From Micromonospora luteifusca (GTDB lineage Bacteria > Actinomycetota > Actinomycetes > Mycobacteriales > Micromonosporaceae): a DNA stretch of 64,000 nt. A program made the translations under genes and the position numbers. The notes below the pieces were generated by a model that was not told the origin of the DNA, did no database searches, and was given only the letters and a program-made list of their open reading frames with translations. Shown piece after piece: positions 8,839 through 18,208 of this stretch (the first letter of the stretch is position 1; each line of letters opens with the position of its first letter). The DNA lies in NCBI RefSeq assembly GCF_016907275.1, contig NZ_JAFBBP010000001.1:6128001-6192000 (forward strand), given 5' to 3'.

Positions 8839-10197
8839 TCACTGGTACTCCAGGTAGCGCTGGCGTAGGCCGGCGACCACGCCGGCCCCGGCGAGCAGGG
8901 TGAGCCAGGCGGCCGCGCCGCCGAACTGTCGAGGGGCCGCGGGTAGTTGCTCCAGCGCGTCGTCCGCGCGGTCGCCGTCGGCGTTCAGGGCCTTCTTGAG
9001 GTTGCTCTTCTCCTCTTCGAAGGACTGGCCGATCGACCCGTCCCGGAGCACTGTGTTGACGGCTTTGCTGAACGCGTCCTGGGTTTTGCTCTGTCGGGCG
9101 GTCCAGACCTCGTTGATGGCCGGGCAGTCGAGCGACGAGGTCCGGGCCTGCGGGTCGGGGCAGACCCCTCGGGCGTAGAAGTCAGCCTGGTGTCCCGCCG
9201 GGTCGACGCTGGCCCCGAGGGCCAGGTAGAGGTCGGCGCGTCCGGCGAGCAGGTCGCCCAGGGTCTGCTGGCTGGTGTTCTGCGCCGCGATCGCCGTTTC
9301 CAGGTCGCCGAACTGATCGTCGGCGGCCGGCCAGTGCCACCACGAGGCGACCAGCATGGCCAGCACGGCCACGGCGGCGCCCGAGGCGAGCAGCAGCCCG
9401 GCGTTCAACCGCCGCCGGGTGCGGCGACGCAACCAGAGCTGGGTGGCGACGAGGGCGCCGAGCAGCGCCAGGGGCACCAGCACCGAAGCGGCCACCCAGG
9501 GCCGGGCGTCGGCCCGGGCGTGCAGCAGCCGCCGAGTGTCGTCGTCCCAGAGTCGCTGGGCCTCGGTGAGCAGTTCGGTGGACATGTAGTGGGACGCCTC
9601 GCGGGCGTACGCCGAGGCGAGCACCGCGCGTGCGGTCGACCCGGGGTCCGCCGCCGGTGCTGCCGCCGGTGCTGGTGGGCAGGCCGGTGACGCGCCCGAC
9701 GGGGCGCCGGCGGTGGCCAGGGCCGCGCAGACCACTCCCCGGTAGACGGTCAGCCGGGAGCCGATCGCGGCCAGCCGGTTCAGCCGGTCGGGGTCGTTGA
9801 CGGCCCCGCCCATCGCGTCGGTGAGTTGCCGTTCGACGATGTGCACGGCCGTGTCGTAGTCGGTTCGCAGCTTCTCATGCTGGTCAGCGCCCGGGGGTAG
9901 CAGGAAGACGGCGCTCGCGGCCACATCGGCGTCGGCCAGCCCCTGGTAGATCTCGCTGGCGGTGCTGCTGGTGGTCACGGCGACATCGGCGGCGCGTTCA
10001 CCCAGGTTGTCGGCCGGGCCGGAGGATCGCACGGCCACCACGGCGGTGACGAGCAGAGTCAGGATCAGCAGGACCCCGTGCAGCACGATCAGCGCCGGGG
10101 TGCTGCGTAACGGGTCCGGGAGCCGGCCGCGGCGGACGGGCCACGCACCCCTCTGGGCGGGCGCGTCAGAGGCCCGCAGCACCGTCTCCTTCGCCAT
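8839..10197 (-). CDS. glnX: GlnX-like four-helix transmembrane sensor
   Basis: A 452-residue membrane protein, first gene of the PknG operon. ATG 10197 follows an AGAGAGG ribosome-binding site; the longer frame to 10317 would reach into the promoter region. Four membrane segments are visible: one near residue 45, two in the middle (ASVLVPLALLGALVATQLW and LNAGLLLASGAAVAVLAML) and one near the C-terminus. Two extracytoplasmic helical loops lie between them and carry paired cysteines (CPPAPAAA region and CPDPQ/DCPAIN). This matches GlnX, which is thought to receive the GlnH signal and pass it to PknG. The next gene begins about 20 bp downstream. Confidence 0.8.
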   Translation of the reverse strand: MAKETVLRASDAPAQRGAWPVRRGRLPDPLRSTPALIVLHGVLLILTLLVTAVVAVRSSGPADNLGERAADVAVTTSSTASEIYQGLADADVAASAVFLLPPGADQHEKLRTDYDTAVHIVERQLTDAMGGAVNDPDRLNRLAAIGSRLTVYRGVVCAALATAGAPSGASPACPPAPAAAPAADPGSTARAVLASAYAREASHYMSTELLTEAQRLWDDDTRRLLHARADARPWVAASVLVPLALLGALVATQLWLRRRTRRRLNAGLLLASGAAVAVLAMLVASWWHWPAADDQFGDLETAIAAQNTSQQTLGDLLAGRADLYLALGASVDPAGHQADFYARGVCPDPQARTSSLDCPAINEVWTARQSKTQDAFSKAVNTVLRDGSIGQSFEEEKSNLKKALNADGDRADDALEQLPAAPRQFGGAAAWLTLLAGAGVVAGLRQRYLEYQ

Positions 10198-10632
10198 GCA
10201 CGATCCTCTCTGGCCGGCCGGGGCCGCCCGACGGTGTGGGCGACCGTGGCGGGACGGGGCTGACCTGCCCGTAACGCGCCTCCACTGTAGAACCACCCAC
10301 CGTAGTCGGACGAGCACGGTGGAGCGACCGATGTTGGGGAGTGGTCAGGGTTGCAGGCCAGCTCAGGTACCCGCACCGACTTGTCCGGTATCCGACGGCT
10401 CGGCCGGTTCGGCCGGGTCCGGTGCGAACGACCGGGCCGCAGCCCGTCGTACCCGCACTCCTCCAGCATGGCCAGGGTGCGTTCGCAGGCCGAGGAACGC
10501 CTCGAGGTGCGGCGGTGGGGGCTATGCGTGTCGCCAGGTCGGGGTGCGGGTGACGGTCAACCGGCGGACGATGCTGGCTATCGATGCCCAACACTCGCCG
10601 TGGACCGCTCTCCGACGGGACGTGGCGGGCCC
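10198..10632. other. Non-coding interval upstream of the PknG operon
   Basis: This 435-bp stretch separates the membrane protein at 10633 from glnX. Frames through it on both strands are GC-rich shadows without start signals. It must hold the promoter for the six-gene operon; the nearest AT-richer patch is around 10285-10340, but no convincing -10/-35 pair can be fixed by eye. No inverted repeat stands out. Confidence 0.4.
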
Positions 10633-11061
10633 TCAGGCCTGTGCCGTACGTCCCGTCTTCGCCACCCAGGTTCCGCTGAGTGCGACCACAAACACGAGGG
10701 CGGCGAGCATCCAGGCGAGCCAGGATGGGCCGTCGGGACGCACCACGGTCCATGCAACGATCAAGGACCCGATCAGCGCGACCGCCAGGGCTACCAGATA
10801 ACCGACGCCGACAGCGCTGGCCGGAATGGGCAGGCGAGTTCCCGCGGCTCTCGCCGCGATACGGCTGGTCACTCCCACAAATAGGGCTGCGACGACGAGA
10901 AGGGGCCCCGCGATCTGCTGCGGCAAAAGGGCAGTTGCCGCGACTGCAGCGCCTGCGACTATCCCGATTACCGCGTAGTACCACCACGGAGCGACAATCT
11001 GGCGTTCAGCAACATTCGACCGGGAAAGCGGCTCTTGTTCTTCTGCTGGGGCCGGTCCCAT
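10633..11061 (-). CDS. Small integral membrane protein
   Basis: A 142-residue protein with a charged N-terminus (about 24 residues) and four predicted membrane helices: YYAVIGIVAGAAVAATALL, AGPLLVVAALFVGV, AVGVGYLVALAVALIGSLIV and WLAWMLAALVFVVALSGTW. The short C-terminal tail is basic. It resembles the many small uncharacterised membrane proteins of Streptomyces and Micromonospora; no catalytic or transport motif is visible. It reads away from the degraded interval 11062-11527 and toward the PknG operon promoter, as a single-gene unit. Confidence 0.72.
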   Translation of the reverse strand: MGPAPAEEQEPLSRSNVAERQIVAPWWYYAVIGIVAGAAVAATALLPQQIAGPLLVVAALFVGVTSRIAARAAGTRLPIPASAVGVGYLVALAVALIGSLIVAWTVVRPDGPSWLAWMLAALVFVVALSGTWVAKTGRTAQA

Positions 11062-11527
11062 AGCCGCCAGTCAACACCTGGCCCCATGTTGTGTCAAGCT
11101 CTTCACGAATGGGGGTAGCGGTGGGGTGAGGCCGGTTCTCTCGCTGATCGACGACGCCGTCCAGATCAGTCGCGATCGCCTTGCGGGTTCACGCGTACGA
11201 GACGGAATCTTCCCGAATGAAGGTGTAGCGGTGGGTGAGTTGGGCCTGCTGCACCGATAGGCGACATCTGAGCTGGCGCGCACCGTAGGCGGGCGGGAGT
11301 GACGGCCGAGCAGATCGCCAAGGGCGTCGGGATGCACCCCGATGACGTCGTTCAAATGGCTGCGCCAGGCCAATGTCAACCCAGGTTCCATGCCTGCGTT
11401 ACCCGCCCGGGGACACCCGCGCACCGAGGAAGCCCTGTCCTCAGCACCTATCACCGAACTGCTTGACGACGTGTTCGCCGCATTGTCGGGACAGCGGGCG
11501 CGCGTCGGTCGATGAGAGCATCGGCCG
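11062..11527. other. Gene-less interval with possible decayed coding and a diverged repeat
   Basis: No intact gene is supported in these 466 bp. A related stretch occurs twice, about 11105-11130 (CGAATGGGGGTAGCGGTGG) and 11214-11240 (CGAATGAAGGTGTAGCGG), roughly 108 bp apart. Near 11265-11370 the plus strand reads like a helix-turn-helix fragment (SELARTVGG, then a stop, then TAEQIAKGVGMHPDDV), which suggests a decayed DNA-binding gene. This is a weak inference. Confidence 0.3.
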
Positions 11528-12163
11528 ATGCGGGTTCTCTTCGACGGCCAGGTACCGGTCGCGTACGGGCAGGTCTATGTGATGAGCCGTGACCTGCCAG
11601 GCATGGAGGCGGCATTCGCTGGGCAGGTGAACGGCCTCTGCGGGGCCAGCCGGCCGGGCGTGTTGTTTCTGATGACTGGCACGGACACGGGGCGGGTCCG
11701 GTTCACGATCGAGTTGCATGACATTGAGCCGCCGGCGGCAGCGCAGGAGTGGGAGGAGGTGGTGGAGGTGTCGTTTCTGCCGGGGGCCGCGGTGGTCGAC
11801 CTGGTCCCGTGGGGGGACGGGTCACTCGCCCGGCTGCCGCTGACTCCGGAAGGGCAGGACACCGGCGGGCTGCCGGTCTACCGGGTGCGGTACTGCGCCG
11901 TGGGCATGGACGAGGGGCATGACCCGTTCGGCGGGATCGACCCTGACGACCTTGACGAGGACGACGACACCTACCTGGATCGGCGGCCGGACCGCTACCT
12001 GGTGTGCTTGTGGCCGGAGGCAAGAACGGGCGGCGGTCCGAGTGACGGCGTGACGCGCGCCGACGCGATCCTGCGCCAGACCAGCGGCGGCGCGGCCTAC
12101 TGGCACGCCTGGGCGCGCGCGTTGCCGCCCCCCGCCGAGCCTCTGCGAGCAGATCGAGGCTGA
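11528..12163 (+). CDS. Hypothetical acidic protein
   Basis: A 211-residue soluble protein. The N-terminal 80 residues are beta-rich (VAYGQVYVMSRD, RPGVLFLMTG, RVRFTIELHD), and an acidic patch, DPDDLDEDDD, lies near residues 140-150. A tryptophan/alanine-rich C-terminus ends in ARALPPP. There is no signal peptide or membrane segment. The overall look, a compact beta domain with an acidic loop, recalls immunity or competence-type small proteins, but I do not recognise the family. It is convergent with glnA, 72 bp away. Confidence 0.6.
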   Translation: MRVLFDGQVPVAYGQVYVMSRDLPGMEAAFAGQVNGLCGASRPGVLFLMTGTDTGRVRFTIELHDIEPPAAAQEWEEVVEVSFLPGAAVVDLVPWGDGSLARLPLTPEGQDTGGLPVYRVRYCAVGMDEGHDPFGGIDPDDLDEDDDTYLDRRPDRYLVCLWPEARTGGGPSDGVTRADAILRQTSGGAAYWHAWARALPPPAEPLRADRG

Positions 12164-12235
12164 CCTGCGCGAGCTGCGGAGGGCCTGGACCACCTGGCCG
12201 CCGAGACCGCCGCTCGCTGAGATGTCGAGGGGTGT

Positions 12236-13660
12236 TCAGCAGTCGAAGTAGAGCGCGAACTCGTGCGGCGTTGGGCGTAGTGCCATGGGTTGGACCTCGT
12301 TGGCCCGCTTCCACTCGATCCAGGTGGAGATCAGGTCCGGGGTGAAGACGCCGCCGTCGAGCAGGTAGTCGTGGTCGTGGGCCAGGGAGTCCAACGCGTG
12401 CGCGAGGGAGGCGGGGACCTGTTTGACGTCGCCCCATTCCTCCGGCGGGAGGTCGTAGAGGTCCTTGTCGATCGGCGTCGGAGGCTCGATCTTGCTCTTG
12501 ATGCCGTCGAGGCCGGCCATCATCATGGCGGAGAAGGCCAGGTAGACGTTGGCTGACGGGTCCGGGACGCGGAACTCGACGCGCTTGGCCTTCGGGTTCG
12601 CGCCGGTGACTGGGATGCGGGTGCAGGCGGAGCGGTTGCGCTGGGAGTAGACCAGGTTGACCGGTGCTTCGAAGCCGGGCACGAGGCGACGGTAGGAGTT
12701 GATCGTCGGGTTGGTGAAGGCCAGCAGCGACGGTGCGTGGTGTAGCAGGCCGCCGATGTACCAGCGGGCCATGTCGGACAGGCCCGCGTAGCCGGTCTCG
12801 TCGTAGAAGAGCGGTTCACCGTTGAGCCAGAGGCTTTGGTGGGTGTGCATGCCGGAGCCGTTGTCGCCGAACAGTGGCTTGGGCATGAAGGTGGCGGTCT
12901 TGCCGTTGGCCCAGGCTTCGTTCTTCACGATGTACTTGAAGAGTTGCAGTTGGTCGCCGGCGTGCAGCAGGGTGGAGAACCGGTAGTTGATCTCGGACTG
13001 GCCGGCGGTGCCCACCTCGTGGTGTGAGCGTTCGACGTTGAAGCCGGTGTCGACGAGGCGCCGGACGATGGAGTCACGTAGGTCGGCGTAGTGGTCGACC
13101 GGTGGGACGGGGAAGTAGCCGCCCTTGTAGGCGGTCTTGTAGCCGCGGTTGCCGCCCGGCTCTTCGCGGCCGGTGTTCCACGCGCCCTCGATCGAGTCGA
13201 TGTAGTAGAACGACTGGTGGGCGGAGGTTTCGTGGCGGATCGAGTCGAAGATGTAGAACTCCGCCTCGGCGCCGAAGTAGGCGGTGTCGGCGATGCCGCT
13301 GGCGGCGAGGTACGCCTCGGCCTTCTTCGCGACGTTACGCGGGTCGCGGCTGTAGGCCTCGCGGGTGAACGGGTCGTGGATGAAGAAGTTCAGCGCGAGT
13401 GTCTTCTGCGCGCGGAACGGGTCGATGAACGCGGTGGCGACGTCCGGGAGCAGGAGCATGTCCGACTCGTGGATCGCCTGGAAACCGCGGATCGACGAAC
13501 CGTCGAACGCGAGGCCGTCGGTGAAGAGGTCGTCGTTGACGGACTCGACCGGCAGGTTGAAGTGCTGCATCACGCCGGGCAGGTCACAGAAACGAACGTC
13601 GACGAACTTCACGTCCTCGTTCTTGAGGTATCGCAGCAGTTCCTCGGAGTTGGTAAACAC
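12236..13660 (-). CDS. glnA: Glutamine synthetase, type I
   Basis: A 474-residue GlnA, the usual length for the dodecameric GSI-beta type. It condenses glutamate and ammonia with ATP. The N-terminal grasp domain contains [13 protein letters not shown] and DGSSIRGF; the metal and substrate motifs EAEFYIF, NGSGMH and [17 protein letters not shown] are intact; the C-terminal segment [10 protein letters not shown] carries the tyrosine that GlnE adenylylates. The gene has its own promoter region containing two adjacent palindromes. Its presence about 3 kb from a GlnH-GlnX-PknG module, which governs glutamate metabolism in other actinobacteria, is suggestive but may be coincidental. Confidence 0.98.
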   Translation of the reverse strand: MFTNSEELLRYLKNEDVKFVDVRFCDLPGVMQHFNLPVESVNDDLFTDGLAFDGSSIRGFQAIHESDMLLLPDVATAFIDPFRAQKTLALNFFIHDPFTREAYSRDPRNVAKKAEAYLAASGIADTAYFGAEAEFYIFDSIRHETSAHQSFYYIDSIEGAWNTGREEPGGNRGYKTAYKGGYFPVPPVDHYADLRDSIVRRLVDTGFNVERSHHEVGTAGQSEINYRFSTLLHAGDQLQLFKYIVKNEAWANGKTATFMPKPLFGDNGSGMHTHQSLWLNGEPLFYDETGYAGLSDMARWYIGGLLHHAPSLLAFTNPTINSYRRLVPGFEAPVNLVYSQRNRSACTRIPVTGANPKAKRVEFRVPDPSANVYLAFSAMMMAGLDGIKSKIEPPTPIDKDLYDLPPEEWGDVKQVPASLAHALDSLAHDHDYLLDGGVFTPDLISTWIEWKRANEVQPMALRPTPHEFALYFDC

Positions 13661-13675
13661 AGGTCCCCCCGAAGG

Positions 13676-13690
13676 CGTGATCCGATCACG
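13676..13690. promoter_or_regulatory. Palindrome in the glnA leader
   Basis: CGTGATC-C-GATCACG is a perfect 7-bp inverted repeat with a single central base, 15 bp upstream of the glnA start codon. It could be an operator or form an mRNA hairpin near the ribosome-binding site. It does not match the GlnR box. Confidence 0.4.
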
Positions 13691-13692
13691 GG

Positions 13693-13709
13693 CCGGACCG
13701 CCGGTCCGG
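13693..13709. promoter_or_regulatory. Second palindrome upstream of glnA
   Basis: CCGGACC-GCC-GGTCCGG, perfect 7-bp arms with a 3-bp spacer, starts 2 bp beyond the first palindrome. The back-to-back arrangement looks like tandem operator sites or a two-hairpin leader. Confidence 0.35.
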
Positions 13710-13952
13710 TCGGCGCACCCGTGCCTCGACCGTACGACGGCTCACCGGGCGGCGTCGCCCTTCCAGCGGGTTTCGCCGTTCCGGGGCGGCTGCGACCGGA
13801 TGGGCGCCGACGACGGGTGACCAGACGAGCCGTGAGTGGCCCTGATTCTTAATTTCGATGTCACCTCTCGAACCCTCAGGCGACGTGTCGGTGTCTGCGC
13901 GCAGGAGTTTGCTGTGAGCCGTCGCACATACCCTGACCAGGAGCTGATTCGA

Positions 13953-15407
13953 GTGCCTTCCTCCCGTCGTACCTTCCTCGCGAGCGGCGCCGCCGCCGGC
14001 GTGGGCCTTGCCGTCGCCGGTGGGCTGCCGTCCCTCGCTCAGGCCAGCCCCGGCCGGCCGCACTCGCCGGTCAAGGGCGGTCCCGTGCCCTTCCCGCCGC
14101 TGGTGGACGACCCCAAGGGCATCCTGGCCCTGCCGGAAGGCTTCAGCTACACGGTGGTGACCCGGACCGGCGTCACCCGACTCGACCGTGGCCAGGGCGT
14201 GACGCCGTCGGACCACGACGGCATGGCCGTCTACGACGCCGGCCAGGGCCGTTACACCCTGATCCAGAACCACGAGATCGACCCGGGCGCCGAGTTCGGC
14301 GTACCGCACGTCAAGGGCACGGTGTACGACGCGGGCGCCGTTGACGCCGGCGGTTGCACCGTGATCAAAACCGACCGCGCGGGCCGTAACCTGGGCGAGT
14401 TCGTCGCCCTCTCCGGCACCATCTCCAACTGCGCTGGCGGGCCGACCCCCTGGGGCACCTGGCTCACCTGTGAGGAGACCGAGGACCGGGCCGGCGACGA
14501 GTGGGAAGAGGGCGGCCGGTCCGGCGTCTACCAGAAGGACCACGGGTACGTCTTCGAGGTCTGGGCCGACGGCAGCGCGGACCCGAAGCCCATCAAGTGC
14601 TTGGGCCGCTACTCCCACGAGGCCCTGGCGGTCGACAAGGACCGCACCAACATCTACCTCTCCGAAGACGCCGACGAGCCGAACGGCCTCTTCTACCGCT
14701 GGTCGGCGCCACGGGGCGTCAAGCTCGGTCCCGGCGTGCTCACCCGCCTCGCACCGAACGCAGGTGTCCTCGCCGCAATGCAGATCATCATGGACGACGG
14801 CTCGGTGCTGCCGGACGTCGCCTACCTGACCTCCGCCCAGTTGGGCCGCCCCTTCCCGGTGCGGTGGATCGAGGTGCCGGACCGCGACGCGCGGCACAAG
14901 TCCGTGCGCGAGCAGTTCGCCGACGGTCAGGTCACCCGGGGACGCAAGTTCGAAGGTGTGTGGGCCACCGACGAGGGCGTGTACGTGGTCAACTCCTACG
15001 CCTGGGACGACGGTGACCTGCCAGCCGACGCCGCGCCGCACGACGGCATGGTCTGGTTCTACAACTTCAGCACCCAGACCATCCAGCTGGTGACGTACTT
15101 CCCGCACCAGAGCGCGTCGGAGGAGGGCACGCCGGTCAAGTACAACGACCTCACCTTCGACGGCCCGGACAACGTATCCGTCACCCCGTGGGGCAGCCTG
15201 GTGCTCGCCGAGGACGGCACCGGGGCCTCCCACGTGCTCAGTGCGACTCCGGGCGGGCCGACGTACGCGATCGCCCGCAACCAGCTCAACGATTCGGAGT
15301 TCTGCGGGCCGACCTTCACCGCCGACGGCAGGGTCCTCTTCGTCAACATGCAGGACCCGGGCCTCACCCTGGCGATCACCGGGCCGTGGGAGAAGTACCT
15401 GGGCTGA
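13953..15407 (+). CDS. PhoX-family (DUF839) Tat-exported protein
   Basis: A 484-residue protein from GTG 13953, preceded by AGGAG; the longer frame would bury the signal. The N-terminus is a twin-arginine signal, SSRRTFLASGAAAG, followed by a hydrophobic stretch and AQA. The mature protein is a beta-propeller of the PhoX/DUF839 type with typical segments YTLIQNHE, GGPTPWGTWLTCEE, GRYSHEALAVD and YLSEDADEPNG, the last of which contributes calcium-binding acidic residues. PhoX enzymes are Ca2+/Fe3+ alkaline phosphatases that act outside the cell on phosphate esters. The family also contains non-phosphatase members, so activity is likely but not certain. Confidence 0.85.
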   Translation: MPSSRRTFLASGAAAGVGLAVAGGLPSLAQASPGRPHSPVKGGPVPFPPLVDDPKGILALPEGFSYTVVTRTGVTRLDRGQGVTPSDHDGMAVYDAGQGRYTLIQNHEIDPGAEFGVPHVKGTVYDAGAVDAGGCTVIKTDRAGRNLGEFVALSGTISNCAGGPTPWGTWLTCEETEDRAGDEWEEGGRSGVYQKDHGYVFEVWADGSADPKPIKCLGRYSHEALAVDKDRTNIYLSEDADEPNGLFYRWSAPRGVKLGPGVLTRLAPNAGVLAAMQIIMDDGSVLPDVAYLTSAQLGRPFPVRWIEVPDRDARHKSVREQFADGQVTRGRKFEGVWATDEGVYVVNSYAWDDGDLPADAAPHDGMVWFYNFSTQTIQLVTYFPHQSASEEGTPVKYNDLTFDGPDNVSVTPWGSLVLAEDGTGASHVLSATPGGPTYAIARNQLNDSEFCGPTFTADGRVLFVNMQDPGLTLAITGPWEKYLG

Positions 15408-15422
15408 CGGAGTCAGACCGAC

Positions 15423-15457
15423 CGGTGGGGACCAGGTGGTCGGCCTGGTCCCCACCG
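15423..15457 (+). terminator. Terminator after the PhoX-like gene
   Basis: A 14-bp perfect stem (CGGTGGGGACCAGG pairing with CCTGGTCCCCACCG) around a 7-nt loop begins 16 bp after the stop codon. There is no T-run, as is common in actinobacteria. Confidence 0.8.
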
Positions 15458-15604
15458 CGCTGCGGGCCTGACTAATGTCATGAGTGCCCGTGCGCCTCAC
15501 ATCGAACGTCGTGACTGAGTTCACTGGGGCTTGCCACGTCCCGTCCATGAGACTCGACTCAACGCCGGAACACCAGCCGGCCGAGTTCGAGGGGCGGCGG
15601 GACG

Positions 15605-18202
15605 GTGGACGAACGCTACGACAGCTACTGCGCCGCAGATCGACTGTTCTACGACTCGCTCGGCAGCGCCGTCGCGCAGCCCGTCTTCCCGGCCGCCGAA
15701 CGGCCGATGCCGACCGGCTGGCGCCGCGAGCCGCTCGACGACTGGCTGATCTACGCGCCCGACGGCGGCTCGCTGCCGCAGCAGGGCTGGAAGATCCACG
15801 TGTCGGCGGGTCTGGCGAACGCCGAGCGGGTGCTGGACGCGGTCTGGAACTACTGCGTCCCCCGCGGCCTGTCCTTCAAGTTCCTGCGCGGGCCCCGCAC
15901 GCTGCTGCTGCGCAACTCCAAGTACGCCACCCGCGCCGCCAGCGGCAAGTTCATCACGGTCTATCCCCGCGACGACGCGGAGCTGGAGCTGGCCTGCAAG
16001 GAGCTCGACGAACTTCTCACCGGTGAATCCGGGCCGTACATCCTCAGTGATCTCCGCTACGGCACCGGCCCGGTCTACGTGCGCTACGGCGGCTTCGCCG
16101 CCCGCTACTGCCACTCGCCTGACGGTCAGGTGGTGCCGGCGATCGAGGACGACTCCGGCACGCTGGTGCCGGACCGCCGTGAGCCCGTCTTTCACGTACC
16201 GTCCTGGATCACCCTGCCCGACTTTCTCGGCCCGCACCTGGCCGCCCGGAGTGGAACCAGCACGGACCAGGTGCCCTACCGGATCGAGCGAGTGATCCAC
16301 TTTTCCAACGGCGGCGGGCTGTACGTGGGCAGGGACCTGCGTACCGACACCGAGGTGGTGCTGAAGGAGGCCCGACCGCACGCCGGCTTGGACGCCGACG
16401 GCACCGACGCCGTCGCCCGGCTGGCCCGCGAGGCGGAGGCCCTGCGGCAACTCGCCGACCTGCCGCAGGTGCCGCGGGTGCACGACGAGTTCGCCCTCGG
16501 CGATCACCGGTTCCTCGCGCTCGAGTTCATCGAGGGTCGAGCGCTGAACAAGGTGCTGGTCGACCGGTATCCGCTGATCGACGCCGACGCGACCGACGAA
16601 GACCGGGCGGCGTACGCCCGATGGGCCCGGCACATCTACGAGCAGGTCGAATCCGTCGTAGCGGCGATCCACGAGCGCGGACTCGTCTACGGGGACCTGC
16701 ACCTGTTCAACATCATGATCCGGCCGGACGACCGGGTCGTCCTGGTCGACTTCGAGGTGGCCGCCCCGATCGCCGGGCACCGCCGACCCGGGCTGCGCAA
16801 CCAGGGCTTCGCGGCACCGAGGGACCGGACCGGGCCGGCGGTCGACCGGTACGCCCTGGCGTGCCTGCGGTTGGCGCTGTTCCTGCCACTGACCCAGCTG
16901 GTCCGGCTCGCCCCGGCGAAGGTGACCCACCTGGCCGACGTCATCGCCGCGAACTTCCCGGTGCCGAGGTCCTTCCTCGACCCGGCGGTCGAGGAGATCA
17001 CCGGTGACCCGCGGGCCACCGCGGACCCGCGAGAGGCCCTCGCCGCGGATGACTGGCACACCATGCGGGACCGGTTGACGACAGCGATCATGGCCAGCGC
17101 CACTCCCGAGCGAAACGACCGGCTCTTTCCCGGTGACATCGAACAGTTCCGCAGCGGCGGCCTCAACCTCGCCCACGGGGCGGCGGGAGTGCTGTACGCG
17201 CTCGACCAGAGCGGAGTCGGGCGGTGGCCCGAGCACGAAGACTGGCTGGTGCGGCGGGCGACAGCGCCCCCGTCCGGCACCCGCTGCGGCTTCTACGACG
17301 GGTTGCACGGCGTCGCTTACGCACTCGAGCACCTCGGACGTCGGCAGGACGCGCTCGACGTCGTCGACATCTGCCTGCGCGAATCCTTGGACGGGCTCGA
17401 CCACAGCCTGGCGAGCGGACTGTCCGGGATCGCGCTCAACCTGGCCGAGTTGGCTGCGCGTACCGGCGAGGTGTCGTTGCACGCCGCCGCGTGGCGGGCC
17501 GCCGAGCGGGTGATCGGACAACTGGCCGACGACCCCGGCCCGGACGTCAGCGGCGGACGCAACCCGTACGCCGGGCTGCTACGTGGCCGGACCGGAGCGG
17601 CGCTCATGCTGTTGCGGCTCTACGAGCTCGGCGGCGACGACGAACTGTTGGGGCACGCCGCCACCGCCCTGCGTCAGGATCTGCGCCGGTGTGTGCTGCG
17701 CCCGGACGGTGCCCTGGAGGTCAACGAGGGTTGGCGCACCATGCCGTACCTGGCACACGGCAGCGTCGGCATCGGGCTGGTCCTCGACCAGTACCTGCGC
17801 CATCGCGCCGACGACCGGTTCGCCGAGGCGAGCGCGGGGGTCCGCCGCGCGGCGCGGTCACCGTTCTACGCACAGTCCGGGCTCTTCACCGGCCGGGCCG
17901 GCATCATCGCCTACCTCGCCGCCTCGGCCGACGAGGCCGACCGCCGCGAACTCGGTGCGCAGCTGGATCGGCTGACCTGGCACGCGCTGCCGTACCGGGA
18001 GGGGATCGCGTTCCCCGGTGAGCAGCTGCTGCGGCTCTCCATGGACTTCGGCACCGGCACCGCCGGCGTGCTCTTCGCGCTGGCCAGCGCGCAGCACGAC
18101 CAGCCGCCGCCGCTGCCCTTCCTCGCGCCCCTGCCGGGCGCGCAGAGACTCCCTCGCGACAGCGGGGGCGACCTGATCGGCGAACGGATGGAAGGGAGGT
18201 GA
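15605..18202 (+). CDS. ramC: Class III lanthipeptide synthetase (RamC/LanKC)
   Basis: An 865-residue trifunctional enzyme from GTG 15605. The N-terminal lyase region (about 1-215) eliminates phosphate from phospho-Ser/Thr. The kinase domain (about 225-510) has a glycine loop near FSNGGGLYVG, Lys in VLKEA, the catalytic VYGDLHLFN (near 362-370) and the metal-binding LVDFE. The C-terminal cyclase-like domain (about 515-845) shows repeated GxxG turns (AHGAAGVL, LHGVAYAL, RGRTGAAL, AHGSVGIGL, TGRAGIIAYL, GTGTAGVLF) without the zinc Cys/His ligands, as expected for class III. The next gene is the precursor, and its Shine-Dalgarno GGGAGGTGA contains this gene's stop codon. The order matches ramCSAB of Streptomyces. 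Confidence 0.95.
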   Translation: MDERYDSYCAADRLFYDSLGSAVAQPVFPAAERPMPTGWRREPLDDWLIYAPDGGSLPQQGWKIHVSAGLANAERVLDAVWNYCVPRGLSFKFLRGPRTLLLRNSKYATRAASGKFITVYPRDDAELELACKELDELLTGESGPYILSDLRYGTGPVYVRYGGFAARYCHSPDGQVVPAIEDDSGTLVPDRREPVFHVPSWITLPDFLGPHLAARSGTSTDQVPYRIERVIHFSNGGGLYVGRDLRTDTEVVLKEARPHAGLDADGTDAVARLAREAEALRQLADLPQVPRVHDEFALGDHRFLALEFIEGRALNKVLVDRYPLIDADATDEDRAAYARWARHIYEQVESVVAAIHERGLVYGDLHLFNIMIRPDDRVVLVDFEVAAPIAGHRRPGLRNQGFAAPRDRTGPAVDRYALACLRLALFLPLTQLVRLAPAKVTHLADVIAANFPVPRSFLDPAVEEITGDPRATADPREALAADDWHTMRDRLTTAIMASATPERNDRLFPGDIEQFRSGGLNLAHGAAGVLYALDQSGVGRWPEHEDWLVRRATAPPSGTRCGFYDGLHGVAYALEHLGRRQDALDVVDICLRESLDGLDHSLASGLSGIALNLAELAARTGEVSLHAAAWRAAERVIGQLADDPGPDVSGGRNPYAGLLRGRTGAALMLLRLYELGGDDELLGHAATALRQDLRRCVLRPDGALEVNEGWRTMPYLAHGSVGIGLVLDQYLRHRADDRFAEASAGVRRAARSPFYAQSGLFTGRAGIIAYLAASADEADRRELGAQLDRLTWHALPYREGIAFPGEQLLRLSMDFGTGTAGVLFALASAQHDQPPPLPFLAPLPGAQRLPRDSGGDLIGERMEGR

Positions 18203-18208
18203 CACGAC

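Noticed and set aside
11071..11454. Minus-strand frame of 127 codons
   Set aside because: No ribosome-binding site, poor codon usage and no family; the region looks decayed.
13686..15548. A 620-codon minus-strand frame opposite the PhoX-like gene
   Set aside because: It mirrors the codon pattern of the PhoX-like gene, which has Tat signal, ribosome-binding site and family motifs.
15521..17521. A 666-codon minus-strand frame opposite ramC
   Set aside because: Shadow of the lanthipeptide synthetase; its translation is low-complexity Arg/Gly/Val without motifs.
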